Shown here: positions 17,672 through 25,748 of the stretch, in pieces
How positions within the stretch are numbered: position 1 is the first letter of the stretch
Layout: every line of letters starts with the position of its first letter
Program-made: the position numbers and the translations under genes
Assembly (NCBI GenBank): GCA_016874755.1
Contig: VGTH01000015.1
Location: forward strand, 48,872 to 112,871
Source: Deltaproteobacteria bacterium
Lineage (GTDB): Bacteria > Desulfobacterota > Binatia > UBA9968
Reading direction: 5' to 3'
DNA length: 64,000 nucleotides
Notes under the pieces: generated by a model
The model's database searches: none
Told to the model about the DNA's origin: nothing
The model's input: only the letters and a program-made list of their open reading frames with translations

Positions 17672-19382
17672 AGTGATCGATCCGGTGACCCTCGAAGTGA
17701 TTTGGAACCGGCTGTTGTCCGTTGCCAACGAGCAGCAGGACGCGCTGATTCGCACAGCTTTCAGTACGATTGTCCGCGAGAGTCAGGACTTGGCCTGCGG
17801 CATGTTCGATACAAAAGGACGGATGATCGCGCAGTCGATCAGCGGCACGCCGGGCCACATCAACGCCATGGCGACTTCGATGAAACATTTTCTCGCCGCC
17901 TTCCCGCCTGACAAGCTCGCCCCTGGCGACGTGCTGGTCACCAATGATCCGTGGCAGACCGCGGGGCAGATTAATGACATCACGATAACCACGCCGATTT
18001 TTCGCAAGGGCAAGCTCGTCGCGCTGACGGCCAACACCTGTCACAGCGCCGATATCGGCGGCCGCATTCTTTCCGCCGAGGCGCGCGAGGTCTTCGAAGA
18101 GGGGCTGCGGATTCCGATCATGAAGCTCTTCGACCGCGGCCAGCCCAACCAAATTCTCATGCAGATCGTGCGCACCAACGTGCGCCAGCCCGACGAAGTG
18201 ATTGGCGATTTTTACGCCCAGACGGCGAGCAATGATGCCGGCGGGCGGGCGCTGTTGGAAATGATGGATGAATTTGGTTTGGACTCCATCGATGGCGTCG
18301 CCGAGGAAATTATCCGCCGCTCGGAAACGGCCGTGCGCGCCGAGATCGCCAAATTACCGAACGGCGAGTGGTCGAGCGAAACCTGGAGCGATGGCTTCGA
18401 AGAGCCGATTCTGGTGCGCTGCGCCGTGCGCGTTGCCGGCGAAGAGATTTTCATCGACTTTACCGGCTCATCGCCGCAGAGCACGCGCGGCATTAACGTT
18501 GTCTTGAACTACACGCATGCCTACGCGAGCTTCGCCATCAAAGCGGCCATCTGCCCCGACGTACCGCACAACGAGGGCAGCTTCCGTCCGGTGCATGTCA
18601 GCGCACCAGAGGGAAGTATTTTAAACGCTCTCGATCCGGCGCCGGTGGCGAGCCGGCAGGTGATCGGCCACTTCATTCCCAGCGCGATCTTCGCCGCGCT
18701 GTCGGGATCGTTGCCCGACAAGCTCATGGCTCCGGGCGCCGATCCGATTTGGCTCAGTGTCTGGCGCGGGCAAAATCCAAGTTTTACTTTAACTGTCTTC
18801 CAGGTCGGCGGCACCGGCGCGCGGCCGGCGAAAGACGGTTTGAATGCGGTGGGATTCCCCAGCGGCGTCGCTGGTGTTCCCGCCGAAGTTATCGAGAGTC
18901 TCTCGCCGGTGGTTTTGAAACGGCGTGAGCTGCGTGCCGACTCCGGTGGACCGGGGATGTGGCGCGGCGGCTTGGGCCAGCTAACCGAATTCGCGCGACG
19001 CGGCGATGCGCGCTGGAGCGTCAGTTCCATCGCCGATCGCACGACTTATGCTGCGCCAGGTTTGCAAGGCGGGCAAGCAGGCGCGCTTGGCGAAGTTGCG
19101 ATCGACGGCAAGAAGCTCCACGCCAAAGCGCTGAAAGATTTGGGAGCGAGTGATGTGGTTCACGTTAACTTGCCCGGCGGCGGCGGCTACGGCGATCCCC
19201 TCAAGCGTGACCCGGAGAAGGTTCTTTGGGACGTGATCGATGGCTACGTCACGCCGGAAGAGGCGGAGAGAAATTACGGTGTGGCGGTCGCTTACCGCGG
19301 CGAGCCTGGGGAGTTGGTAAAGTTGCCGCGCGACTGGTTTATCGACGATAGGCGAACGCAGGAGCTACGACGCGGACGGTAA
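17661..19382 (+). CDS. hyuB: Hydantoinase/oxoprolinase family protein, subunit B
   Basis: A 573-residue hydantoinase B-type subunit. Recognisable segments are 'DLACGMFDTKGRMIAQS', 'GDVLVTNDPWQTAGQINDITI' around residue 90, 'NTCHSADIGG' with a probable metal-binding His/Asp, and the glycine-rich end 'VHVNLPGGGGYGDP' near residue 500. It overlaps subunit A by 11 bases. Together they would hydrolyse or carboxylate a cyclic amide or ketone using ATP. The length is normal for the family, so both subunits appear intact. An SDR gene follows after a repeat-filled gap. Confidence 0.85.
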   Translation: MKSEVIDPVTLEVIWNRLLSVANEQQDALIRTAFSTIVRESQDLACGMFDTKGRMIAQSISGTPGHINAMATSMKHFLAAFPPDKLAPGDVLVTNDPWQTAGQINDITITTPIFRKGKLVALTANTCHSADIGGRILSAEAREVFEEGLRIPIMKLFDRGQPNQILMQIVRTNVRQPDEVIGDFYAQTASNDAGGRALLEMMDEFGLDSIDGVAEEIIRRSETAVRAEIAKLPNGEWSSETWSDGFEEPILVRCAVRVAGEEIFIDFTGSSPQSTRGINVVLNYTHAYASFAIKAAICPDVPHNEGSFRPVHVSAPEGSILNALDPAPVASRQVIGHFIPSAIFAALSGSLPDKLMAPGADPIWLSVWRGQNPSFTLTVFQVGGTGARPAKDGLNAVGFPSGVAGVPAEVIESLSPVVLKRRELRADSGGPGMWRGGLGQLTEFARRGDARWSVSSIADRTTYAAPGLQGGQAGALGEVAIDGKKLHAKALKDLGASDVVHVNLPGGGGYGDPLKRDPEKVLWDVIDGYVTPEEAERNYGVAVAYRGEPGELVKLPRDWFIDDRRTQELRRGR

Positions 19383-19385
19383 GCG

Positions 19386-19456
19386 AATTTCCAAATTCCA
19401 GATTATCCCGGATCGATCCGACTAATTTGGAATCTGGAATTTGGAATCTGGAATAG
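19386..19456. repeat. TTCCAAATTCCAG word-type inverted repeat
   Basis: Words such as AATTTCCAAATTCCAGATT (19385-19403) face AATTTGGAATCTGGAATTTG then GAATCTGGAAT (19424-19454). The arrangement is a long AT-rich hairpin with a central GGATCGATCC palindrome. It has the same architecture as the elements at 1850, 8331 and 15493, with a different repeated word. Confidence 0.7.
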
Positions 19457-19477
19457 CGAAGTGAGAGCGAAGCGAAC

Positions 19478-20245
19478 ATGGAATTAGGCGGTAGAGTCGC
19501 ATTGGTCACGGGCGGCGCCGGCGGTATCGGCGGCGCGGTGGTGCGGCGGCTGGCCAAGGCGGGCATTGGCGGCGTCGCGATCAACTATCGCAAGTCCGCC
19601 AAGGAGGCCGAAGAGCTGGCGGCGGAGATCGAAAGGGGTGGCGTGAAAGCGTTCGCCGTCCAAGCCAGCGTGCAGAGCGACGCCGAAGTGCGCGCCATGA
19701 TCGACAAGATCGGCGCCCATTTCGGGCGGCTCGATATCGTCGTCAACAACGCCGGCATCACCCACTGGGTCAAGCTCACCGATCTCGAAGGGCTCACGGA
19801 CGCGATCTGGGATGAAATCTTAGACGTCAACGTGAAAGGCGCCTTTCGCTGCGCCCGCGCGGCACAGAAATTACTGGAAGCCAGCGGCGGCATGATCGTC
19901 AACGTCTCGTCGATTTCCGGCGTGCTGGCCACTTCGACCATCTCGTCTCTGGCCTACGGCACTGCCAAGGCGGGGATGATTTACATGACCCGCGGGCTTG
20001 CGGTGGCGATGGGACCGAAGGTCCGCGTCAACTGCGTCGCGCCGGCGTTCACCGACACGCCATGGATGAGCCAGCACTTCGGCGCTGACTATCAAAATGT
20101 TATCGCCAAAGCCTCGGCAGGCTATCCGCTGCGGCGGATAGCGACGCCGGAGGACATCGCCGGCGCGATTCTAGGATTGATCACCGGCGGTGATTTTGTG
20201 ACCGGGCAGACGCTGATCGTGGATGGTGGCTTGAGCTTGAGTTGA
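19478..20245 (+). CDS. SDR family NAD(P)-dependent oxidoreductase
   Basis: A 255-residue classical short-chain dehydrogenase. 'VTGGAGGIGGAVVRRLA' is the TGxxxGxG cofactor motif, 'DIVVNNAGITHW' the NNAG motif, and the catalytic Ser-Tyr-Lys are in 'VNVSSISGVLATSTISSLAYGTAKAG'. The C-terminus 'GGDFVTGQTLIVDGGLSLS' is typical of FabG-like members. It lies between hydantoinase B and a KDPG-type aldolase on the same strand, so it may oxidise or reduce an intermediate of that catabolic run. The ending TGA is a normal stop. Confidence 0.85.
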   Translation: MELGGRVALVTGGAGGIGGAVVRRLAKAGIGGVAINYRKSAKEAEELAAEIERGGVKAFAVQASVQSDAEVRAMIDKIGAHFGRLDIVVNNAGITHWVKLTDLEGLTDAIWDEILDVNVKGAFRCARAAQKLLEASGGMIVNVSSISGVLATSTISSLAYGTAKAGMIYMTRGLAVAMGPKVRVNCVAPAFTDTPWMSQHFGADYQNVIAKASAGYPLRRIATPEDIAGAILGLITGGDFVTGQTLIVDGGLSLS

Positions 20246-20256
20246 TTCGGGAAATA

Positions 20257-20342
20257 TCTCGCGCAGAGACGCAGAGATCGCAGAGTCGGGCTATCAAAAC
20301 AAGCTCTCTGAAACTGTGCGCCCTCAGCGTCTCTGCGCGAGG
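20257..20342. repeat. Inverted repeat, GCGCAGAGACGCAGAG family
   Basis: TCTCGCGCAGAGACGCAGAG (from 20257) is mirrored by CTCAGCGTCTCTGCGCGAGG (to 20342). The element occupies the whole gap between SDR and aldolase genes. It creates a false in-frame upstream extension of the aldolase reading frame. Confidence 0.75.
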
Positions 20343-20360
20343 AATGTCCGAAACCCTGCT

Positions 20361-21017
20361 ATGGACAGAACCAAACTTGTTTCTGAACTACACGCAAGCC
20401 GCCTGGTTGCGGTGGTGCGTTCTAAAACACCAGACGATGCTGTTAATCTTGCGAGCGCCGCCGCCGACGGCGGCATCAAATTCGTTGAGATCACGTTCAG
20501 TGTTCCAGGCGCCTTGGACGTGATTAAAGAACTGTCGCGGCGCAGCGACATTCATGTCGGTGCCGGCACGGTGCTGGCGTCACAGCAGGCCGAGCGGGCG
20601 ATCAGCTCCGGGGCACAGTTCGTCGTCTCGCCGTCGCTGGAATTGAATCTTATCTCCCTCTGCCACAGCTCCAACATCGCCTGTTTCCCGGGCGCGGCGA
20701 CGCCGACGGAAGTGATCGCCGCGGCGCGAGCGCATGCCGATCTTGTCAAAATATTTCCGGCGGATTTGGTCGGCGGGCCGAACTTTATCCGCCAGGTGAG
20801 CGCGCCGTTTGCCGATGTGCGGTTCATGGTATCCGGCGGAGTCAGTCTCAAAAATATCAAGGAATACGTCCAGGTTGGCGTTATCGGCATCTGCCTTGGC
20901 AGCGCCTATCTCGGCACGTTCTTAGCAGAGCAGGGCAAGAAGAAATTTGTGGCTGAGATGCAGAAATACGTGAAGGCTGTCGCCGAGGCTCAAAGAAAGA
21001 CACAGAAGAAAAAATGA
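20361..21017 (+). CDS. KDPG/KHG-type 2-keto-3-deoxy acid aldolase
   Basis: About 218 residues of the class I Eda family (2-keto-3-deoxy-6-phosphogluconate / 4-hydroxy-2-oxoglutarate aldolase). 'RLVAVVRSKTPDDAV' opens the barrel, 'VEITFSVPGALDVIKELS' carries the active-site Glu, 'VGAGTVLASQQAERAISSGAQFVVSPS' is the phosphate and substrate strand, and 'DLVKIFPADLVGGPNFIRQV' contains the Schiff-base lysine. The frame is open from 20316, but those 15 codons belong to an intergenic repeat; the ATG at 20361 matches the family start. Its stop overlaps the next gene's ATG by 4 bases (ATGA), so the pair is coupled. Confidence 0.85.
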   Translation: MDRTKLVSELHASRLVAVVRSKTPDDAVNLASAAADGGIKFVEITFSVPGALDVIKELSRRSDIHVGAGTVLASQQAERAISSGAQFVVSPSLELNLISLCHSSNIACFPGAATPTEVIAAARAHADLVKIFPADLVGGPNFIRQVSAPFADVRFMVSGGVSLKNIKEYVQVGVIGICLGSAYLGTFLAEQGKKKFVAEMQKYVKAVAEAQRKTQKKK

Positions 21018-22006
21018 GCAGTAACATTCGTTTAACCATTGCTTGCGAAGACTACGACCGGATGCGGCCGTTGAAAGACGGCATCGTCAAGCTGGAAGGC
21101 ATTGAGCTGAATTATCTCGTCATGTCCGTCGAGGAAATCTTCTGGCGCATGATGAAGTACGAGGAGTTCGACGCCTCGGAATTGTCCATGGGGGCGTTTC
21201 TGACCGCCGCGTCGCGCGGCCGCCGGCCCTTTGTCGCGATTCCCGTCTTTCCGTCACGGACCTTTCGCCACCGCTGTATTTTTGTCAATACCGATAGGGG
21301 CGTCAAAAGCATTCAAGACCTCAAAGGCAAGCGCATGGGGGTGCCAGAGTATTCCATGACCGCGGCGGTCTGGCTGCGCGGGATGTTCGAGCATGAATAC
21401 GGCGTGCCGCCGTCGGCGATTCACTGGGTGCAGGCCGGCGAAGAACATCCCGGCCGCAAGGACCGCGTCGATTTTGAAATGCCCAAGGGTGTGACCATGG
21501 AAAGCCGCCCGGATACGACGCTCAACGCGCTGATCGAAAGCGGCGAGATTGACGCCATGATGTCGCCGCGTATGCCGACCTGTTTTCTCGAAGGCGCGCC
21601 GAAGGTGAAGCGCCTGTTTCCCAATTACCGGCAGGTCGAGATGGACTACTTCAAGAAGACCGGCCTGTTCCCGATCATGCATGTCTTCGTCATCAAGCGC
21701 TCGATCTACGAAAAAGAGCCCTGGGTGGCCCAGACGCTGTACAAAGCGTTTTGCGAAGCCAAAGATATCTGCATGCGCGATCTCTACGATACGAATATTC
21801 TTCGCGTCGCTTTGCCCTGGTCCTCGGCGGAATATGAAGACACGACGGCGCTGATGACGACGGACTACTGGCCCTATGGCTTGGAACCGAATCGGAAGAA
21901 CTTAGAGACGCTGAACGGTTATCTTTTCGAGCAGGGTCTGACCAAGCAGAAATTGGTTCTGGACGAGCTGTTCGCCCGCGAGACGGTCGAAGCGTTTAAG
22001 ATTTAG
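21014..22006 (+). CDS. 4,5-dihydroxyphthalate decarboxylase-like / substrate-binding-fold protein
   Basis: A 330-residue protein of the family commonly named 4,5-dihydroxyphthalate decarboxylase (Pht5-like), which has the periplasmic-binding-protein fold. It lacks a signal peptide ('MSSNIRLTIACEDYDRMRPL'), so it acts in the cytoplasm or is not an ordinary transporter component. Internal segments 'ELSMGAFLTAASRG' and 'SIQDLKGKRMGVPEYSMTAAVW' fit both the decarboxylase family and NMT1-type lobes. It is translationally coupled to the KDPG-type aldolase. An enzymatic role next to an aldolase is plausible, but the decarboxylase name is family annotation only. Confidence 0.7.
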   Translation: MSSNIRLTIACEDYDRMRPLKDGIVKLEGIELNYLVMSVEEIFWRMMKYEEFDASELSMGAFLTAASRGRRPFVAIPVFPSRTFRHRCIFVNTDRGVKSIQDLKGKRMGVPEYSMTAAVWLRGMFEHEYGVPPSAIHWVQAGEEHPGRKDRVDFEMPKGVTMESRPDTTLNALIESGEIDAMMSPRMPTCFLEGAPKVKRLFPNYRQVEMDYFKKTGLFPIMHVFVIKRSIYEKEPWVAQTLYKAFCEAKDICMRDLYDTNILRVALPWSSAEYEDTTALMTTDYWPYGLEPNRKNLETLNGYLFEQGLTKQKLVLDELFARETVEAFKI

Positions 22007-22056
22007 ATTCGGATGATTTAACCGCAGAGAACGCAAAAGTTTCGCACGGAAATATT

Positions 22057-22134
22057 CACCACGAAGGCCACGAAGGTAAAAGAAAACTCAAGAAGTCCTC
22101 TCGGAACTTCGTGTCCTTCGTGCGCTTGGTGGTG
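22057..22134. repeat. Inverted repeat, ACGAAGGCACGAAG family (copy 2)
   Basis: CACCACGAAGGCCACGAAGG (from 22057) pairs with CTTCGTGTCCTTCGTGCGCT then TGGTGGTG (to 22134). A half copy of the CGCAGAGAACGCAAAAG type lies immediately left (22023-22039). It separates the two convergent genes and could help end transcription from both sides. Confidence 0.75.
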
Positions 22135-22188
22135 AGATTAGAAAACCCAACACCCCATCACTCCACAGCTCCAACAAGCCATTCTCCC

Positions 22189-22971
22189 TCACCGATAATC
22201 CCGCATCTGCCAAGGGGTAAAAACGACAATTTGCGTCGGCGGCGGCAGGGCCATCTTGCTAAAAGTCGTCACGTAGTTGTTCAAATACTTGTGCGGGAAG
22301 CCTTTGACGAACATATCGAGCAATTGCGTGCTTTCGCGGTAGTGCATCGGGATCGCAATCTTCGGTTTCAATTGCTGCAAGACTTCTCGCGCTGTGTCGG
22401 GCGGCATGGTGAAGGTGCCGCCGATGGGAATCATTGCGATATCCACTTTGCCGAAGGCCTTGATCTGCTCTTCGGTCAGCTTATGCGCCAAGTCGCCTAG
22501 ATGCGCGACACAGATCGTGCCGAGGTCAAAAACGAAGGCCGCGCCTTTGAGGGCGTTGCCGAACTGCTGCTGGTAGACCGGCACGGTATAGACCAAGAGA
22601 TCTTTCACCGTCGTGCTGATCCTGTTCCATTCGGCGCCGTAGTTGCCCAGACCGCGCAGAATCACCGGGTTGTTCTTGGCGATGGCCACATAGTTATGGT
22701 TCGGGTGCTCGCGACCGACGGTGATCGCATCAGGCGCAACGTTAGGCGTCGGGTAAAAGCCGGGGAAAACCGGATCGGTTATGACCTTGGTGCCTTTGGA
22801 TGAGGTGATCTGGAAAAAATTGTGGCCGAAAAATTCGATGGTCACGTCGGGTGTGGCGGCGTAGGCGGGCTTGAGCCAACTTCGCGCCACGTCGAGCTCG
22901 CGGCAGCCGCCGCGCGCCATGGCTGGGAGCAGGAGTTGGAAGACAAAGGCTATCGCCAGAAATATTCTCAT
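22189..22971 (-). CDS. Secreted MBL-fold metallo-hydrolase
   Basis: A 260-residue metallo-beta-lactamase-fold protein of the UPF0173 type. The first 20 residues form a signal peptide ('FLAIAFVFQLLLPAMA'), so it is exported. After 'FFGHNFFQITSSKGTKVITDP' the expected HxHxDH metal motif appears only as 'REHPNHNYV', a weakened version. 'ICVAHLGDLAHKL' and 'AIPMHYRE' supply further ligand histidines and the Asp. Its ATG overlaps the stop of the ABC ATPase upstream as ATGA, so the two are made together although one is secreted and the other cytoplasmic. Substrate unknown. Confidence 0.75.
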   Translation of the reverse strand: MRIFLAIAFVFQLLLPAMARGGCRELDVARSWLKPAYAATPDVTIEFFGHNFFQITSSKGTKVITDPVFPGFYPTPNVAPDAITVGREHPNHNYVAIAKNNPVILRGLGNYGAEWNRISTTVKDLLVYTVPVYQQQFGNALKGAAFVFDLGTICVAHLGDLAHKLTEEQIKAFGKVDIAMIPIGGTFTMPPDTAREVLQQLKPKIAIPMHYRESTQLLDMFVKGFPHKYLNNYVTTFSKMALPPPTQIVVFTPWQMRDYR

Positions 22972-23738
22972 GGCGCCCCCGCTGATAGGTTCTTGCCCAA
23001 ATTAAACTGCTCGGCCTTGAAGAAATCGGCGACATAACTATTGGCTGGCGAGCGCATGAGGTTCTCCGCGCTGTCGACCTGCTCAAAGCGTCCGGCGCGC
23101 ATCACGGCGATGCGGTCTGCTAGAGCGATGCCGTCGGCGAGATTGTGCGTCACGTAAAGCGTTGTGAGACTGTGCTCGCGATGAAAGGCGCGAATTTCTT
23201 CGCGCATCTTTAAGCGATTCGGCGGGTCGATATTGCTGAGCGGCTCGTCCATTAGCATGATGCGCGGCGAGGTCGCCATGGCGCGGCCCAGGGCGACGCG
23301 CTGTTGCTGGCCGCCCGAGAGTTCCGTGGGCTTGCGTTTGAAGAAGCTTTCTTCGATGCCGACTTTCCAAGCCAATGGCCGGAGAAATTCGACGATTTTT
23401 TCTTGCGACCACTTACGCACGCGCAGCGGCAGCGTGAGATTCGAATAGCGCCCCTCGTCGAACACCTTCATGTGCGGCCAAAGCGCGTAGTTCTGGAAGA
23501 TCATTTGGACGTTGCGCTTGCCGGCGGGAATTTCGTTGACCGGCGCGCCTCCGATGAAGATCGTGCCTTCGTCGGCGGTTTCCAAACCGGCGATCAAGCG
23601 TAGGGTGCTGGTCTTGCCGCAGCCGCTCTCACCGACGACGACGAGAAACTCGCCGCTGTTGACGTCGAGGTTGGCGTGATCGACGGCGAGCACCGAGCCG
23701 TACTTTTTGCTGACGCCACGAAGCGAGAGGGAGACCAT
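22968..23738 (-). CDS. ABC transporter ATP-binding protein (orphan)
   Basis: A 256-residue ABC ATPase. Walker A is 'GESGCGKTSTLRL', the signature is 'LSGGQQQRVALGRAM', Walker B is 'IMLMDEPLSNIDP', and the switch His is in 'LYVTHNLADGIALADR'. The sequence resembles the MalK/PotA/FbpC (CUT1, polyamine, iron) branch but lacks the roughly 100-residue C-terminal regulatory domain. No permease gene is adjacent. It is coupled to a secreted MBL hydrolase gene. It may serve a distant permease, possibly together with one of the many orphan binding proteins of this region. Confidence 0.8.
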   Translation of the reverse strand: MVSLSLRGVSKKYGSVLAVDHANLDVNSGEFLVVVGESGCGKTSTLRLIAGLETADEGTIFIGGAPVNEIPAGKRNVQMIFQNYALWPHMKVFDEGRYSNLTLPLRVRKWSQEKIVEFLRPLAWKVGIEESFFKRKPTELSGGQQQRVALGRAMATSPRIMLMDEPLSNIDPPNRLKMREEIRAFHREHSLTTLYVTHNLADGIALADRIAVMRAGRFEQVDSAENLMRSPANSYVADFFKAEQFNLGKNLSAGAP

Positions 23739-23874
23739 GCGGTCACCCTATCAAAAAGACGCGAGTTCGTTCAAACCGTTCAATCGTTTCGTTCCGTTCC
23801 AATCACTGCGCAGGTCTAGTCAATCTGAATGGCGTCCGCTATATTGACCGCACTCCCCGACACAGGAGGTTTTT

Positions 23875-24627
23875 ATGGGTCAACTGCTCGGTCCTGAAGA
23901 ATTGATCGCCGACTTGCAAAACACCTTGCAGCAGCGCCATCCGCGGCCCCATCCAGTGCGCCAATTGCTGCTCAGTGGCCGCCTGACCAAAGAGCAGCTG
24001 CAGTGGTGGGCGCGCAATCAGTTTCACGAGTTCCGCAACATCCATCGCTTCTTCGGCATTCGCTATCACAAGTGTCCGATCCCGGAACTGCGCCGAATGC
24101 TGCTGGAGAACATGGTCGAGGAAGAGGGCGAGGATCTGTTCGGCGGCAAGTATCCGAGCCATCGCGAGCTCTGGGTGCAGTTCGCCGCCGGCATCGGCAT
24201 CGCCACCGAGGATATTACAAACTACGAACCGCTGCCTGGCATCCGCGCCGCCTTGGAGATGTACGTTTCTCTGGTGCAGCAGAGCCATTGGGCGGTGGCC
24301 ATCGGCACGGGTCTGGTCTTCGAAGGCGGCGGGCCGAAAAGAATGCGTGAGGAACGCGAGGCCATCGAGAAATATTACAAGTGGGTTCCCGTCGATTGTC
24401 TAGATTTCTTCCGCGCCCATGAGTATCACGACGAAGGCCACGGCGACATGGTGACCCACGTTATTAAACAGCACTGCATGGAAGAGAAATTACAAAATGA
24501 AATGCGCGAAGCGGTGCGCCAGCGCGCCGATATCATGTGGCTGCAAAATGATTGCATCTACAATGCCTTTGTCCGGCCGCAGCTATCGGCGGGCGTGATC
24601 AAAGAAATCGAAGAACGACTGGAATAG
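23875..24627 (+). CDS. PqqC/TenA-like, heme-oxygenase-fold iron-containing oxidase family protein
   Basis: A 250-residue helical-bundle protein of the PqqC / CADD / iron-containing redox enzyme group. Candidate metal ligands lie in 'ENMVEEEGED' (Glu) and 'FFRAHEYHDEGHGDMV' (His, Glu, Asp, His), the positions used by heme-oxygenase-like diiron oxidases. An AGGAGGT ribosome site precedes the ATG. A second member (62751-63497, minus) shares the layout 'ENVVEEGTGE' and 'MGVDEEHMKVG'. No pqqA/B/D/E genes are in the window, so PQQ synthesis is unlikely. The fold is convincing; the reaction is open. Confidence 0.75.
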   Translation: MGQLLGPEELIADLQNTLQQRHPRPHPVRQLLLSGRLTKEQLQWWARNQFHEFRNIHRFFGIRYHKCPIPELRRMLLENMVEEEGEDLFGGKYPSHRELWVQFAAGIGIATEDITNYEPLPGIRAALEMYVSLVQQSHWAVAIGTGLVFEGGGPKRMREEREAIEKYYKWVPVDCLDFFRAHEYHDEGHGDMVTHVIKQHCMEEKLQNEMREAVRQRADIMWLQNDCIYNAFVRPQLSAGVIKEIEERLE

Positions 24628-24633
24628 TAAGAG

Positions 24634-24685
24634 TCGTTTCGGGTTCCGTGTTGTCCGGATAACCCGAAACTCGAAACTCTTAAAC
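24634..24685. repeat. Inverted repeat around GTTTCGGGTT
   Basis: GAGTCGTTTCGGGTT (24631-24645) faces AACCCGAAACTCGAAACTC (24661-24679), giving a stem of about 9-10 bp with a short loop. It ends before the GTG of threonine aldolase and lacks a T run, so it looks like another small intergenic repeat rather than a terminator. Confidence 0.55.
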
Positions 24686-24704
24686 CGAAAAACCTGGGAT
24701 ATGA

Positions 24705-25739
24705 GTGCTAAAGATCATCGATCTAAGAAGTGACACGGTCACCAAACCGTCACCCGCCATGCGCAAGGCGATGGCTGCGGCGGAGGTGGGCGACGACGTC
24801 TACCTCGAAGATCCGACGGTGAACCGGCTCCAGGCGCGTGCCGCGGAGATTTTTGAGCGCGAAGCAGGTTTGTTTGTGCCCTCGGGCTCCATGGGCAATC
24901 TCACCTGTATCATGGCGCAGACCGAGCGCGGTCAGGAAGTGGTCTGCGAAGCGATGGGGCACATTTACAATTACGAGATGGCCTCCCTGTGCGCGCTGGC
25001 CGGCGTCCTGCCGCGCGTGATTCCCACGGAAGAAGGCATTATGACCTGGGAGCAGATCGCGCCGGCGATTCGTGAAAAAGCTTACACACGGCCGCAGACG
25101 GCGCTGATCGCCCTGGAAAACACCCACAACATGGCCGGCGGCACGGTTTATCCGGCGCGCTTATGCCAAAGAATTTGTGATAACGCCCATCAAGCCGGGC
25201 TTAAAGTGCATCTCGACGGCGCGCGCATTTTTAACGCCGCCGTATTCCACGGCAAGGGCGTCGCTGAGATGGCGCGCGGCTTCGACTCGATTCAGTTTTG
25301 CTTCAGCAAAGGCCTCGGCGCTCCGGTGGGCTCGATGATCGTCGGCAGCAAAGATCTGATCGAGCGCTGCCGTATTATTCGCAAAATGCTCGGCGGCGGC
25401 ATGCGCCAGGCCGGCGTGCTGGCGGCGGCCGCGCTGGTTGCGCTGGAAGAAGGGCCTAAGCGGCTCCATGTCGATCACGAGAACGCCAAGCTGCTTGCCC
25501 AAGGGCTCGCGAACACCCCGCGCCTGCGCCTCCAAGCGGAGAAAGTGCAGACCAATATCGTCATGTTCGATGTCAGTGAAAGCGGACTCACTTCGGCGGA
25601 GTTTCTCAGGCGGCTGGCTGAACGCAACGTGCTCGGCGGGCCGGTGGACGCACGTAAAGTGCGTATGGTCACACATCTCGACGTGGCCCACTCCGACATC
25701 GAGACCTCCTTGGCAGCCATCGCCGCGGTGGTGCGCTGA
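24705..25739 (+). CDS. ltaE: Low-specificity L-threonine aldolase
   Basis: A 344-residue PLP enzyme of the beta-eliminating lyase / threonine aldolase family, cleaving L-threonine or allo-threonine to glycine and acetaldehyde. 'LRSDTVTKPSPAMRKAM' is the characteristic N-terminus. 'LVPSGSMGN'-like sequence ('LFVPSGSMGNLTC') binds the cofactor phosphate, 'KVHLDGARIFNAAV' contains the PLP-nitrogen Asp and substrate Arg, and 'FCFSKGLGAPVGSMIVG' contains the PLP lysine. The start codon is GTG with no ATG close by. The gene stands between the PqqC-like gene and a convergent PAS-domain gene, and ends at a normal TGA. Confidence 0.9.
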   Translation: MLKIIDLRSDTVTKPSPAMRKAMAAAEVGDDVYLEDPTVNRLQARAAEIFEREAGLFVPSGSMGNLTCIMAQTERGQEVVCEAMGHIYNYEMASLCALAGVLPRVIPTEEGIMTWEQIAPAIREKAYTRPQTALIALENTHNMAGGTVYPARLCQRICDNAHQAGLKVHLDGARIFNAAVFHGKGVAEMARGFDSIQFCFSKGLGAPVGSMIVGSKDLIERCRIIRKMLGGGMRQAGVLAAAALVALEEGPKRLHVDHENAKLLAQGLANTPRLRLQAEKVQTNIVMFDVSESGLTSAEFLRRLAERNVLGGPVDARKVRMVTHLDVAHSDIETSLAAIAAVVR

Positions 25740-25748
25740 AGGCCTCCG

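Noticed and set aside
20316..20360. Upstream start of the KDPG aldolase
   Set aside because: Those 15 codons lie in or right at the edge of an inverted repeat and do not match the family; the ATG at 20361 does.
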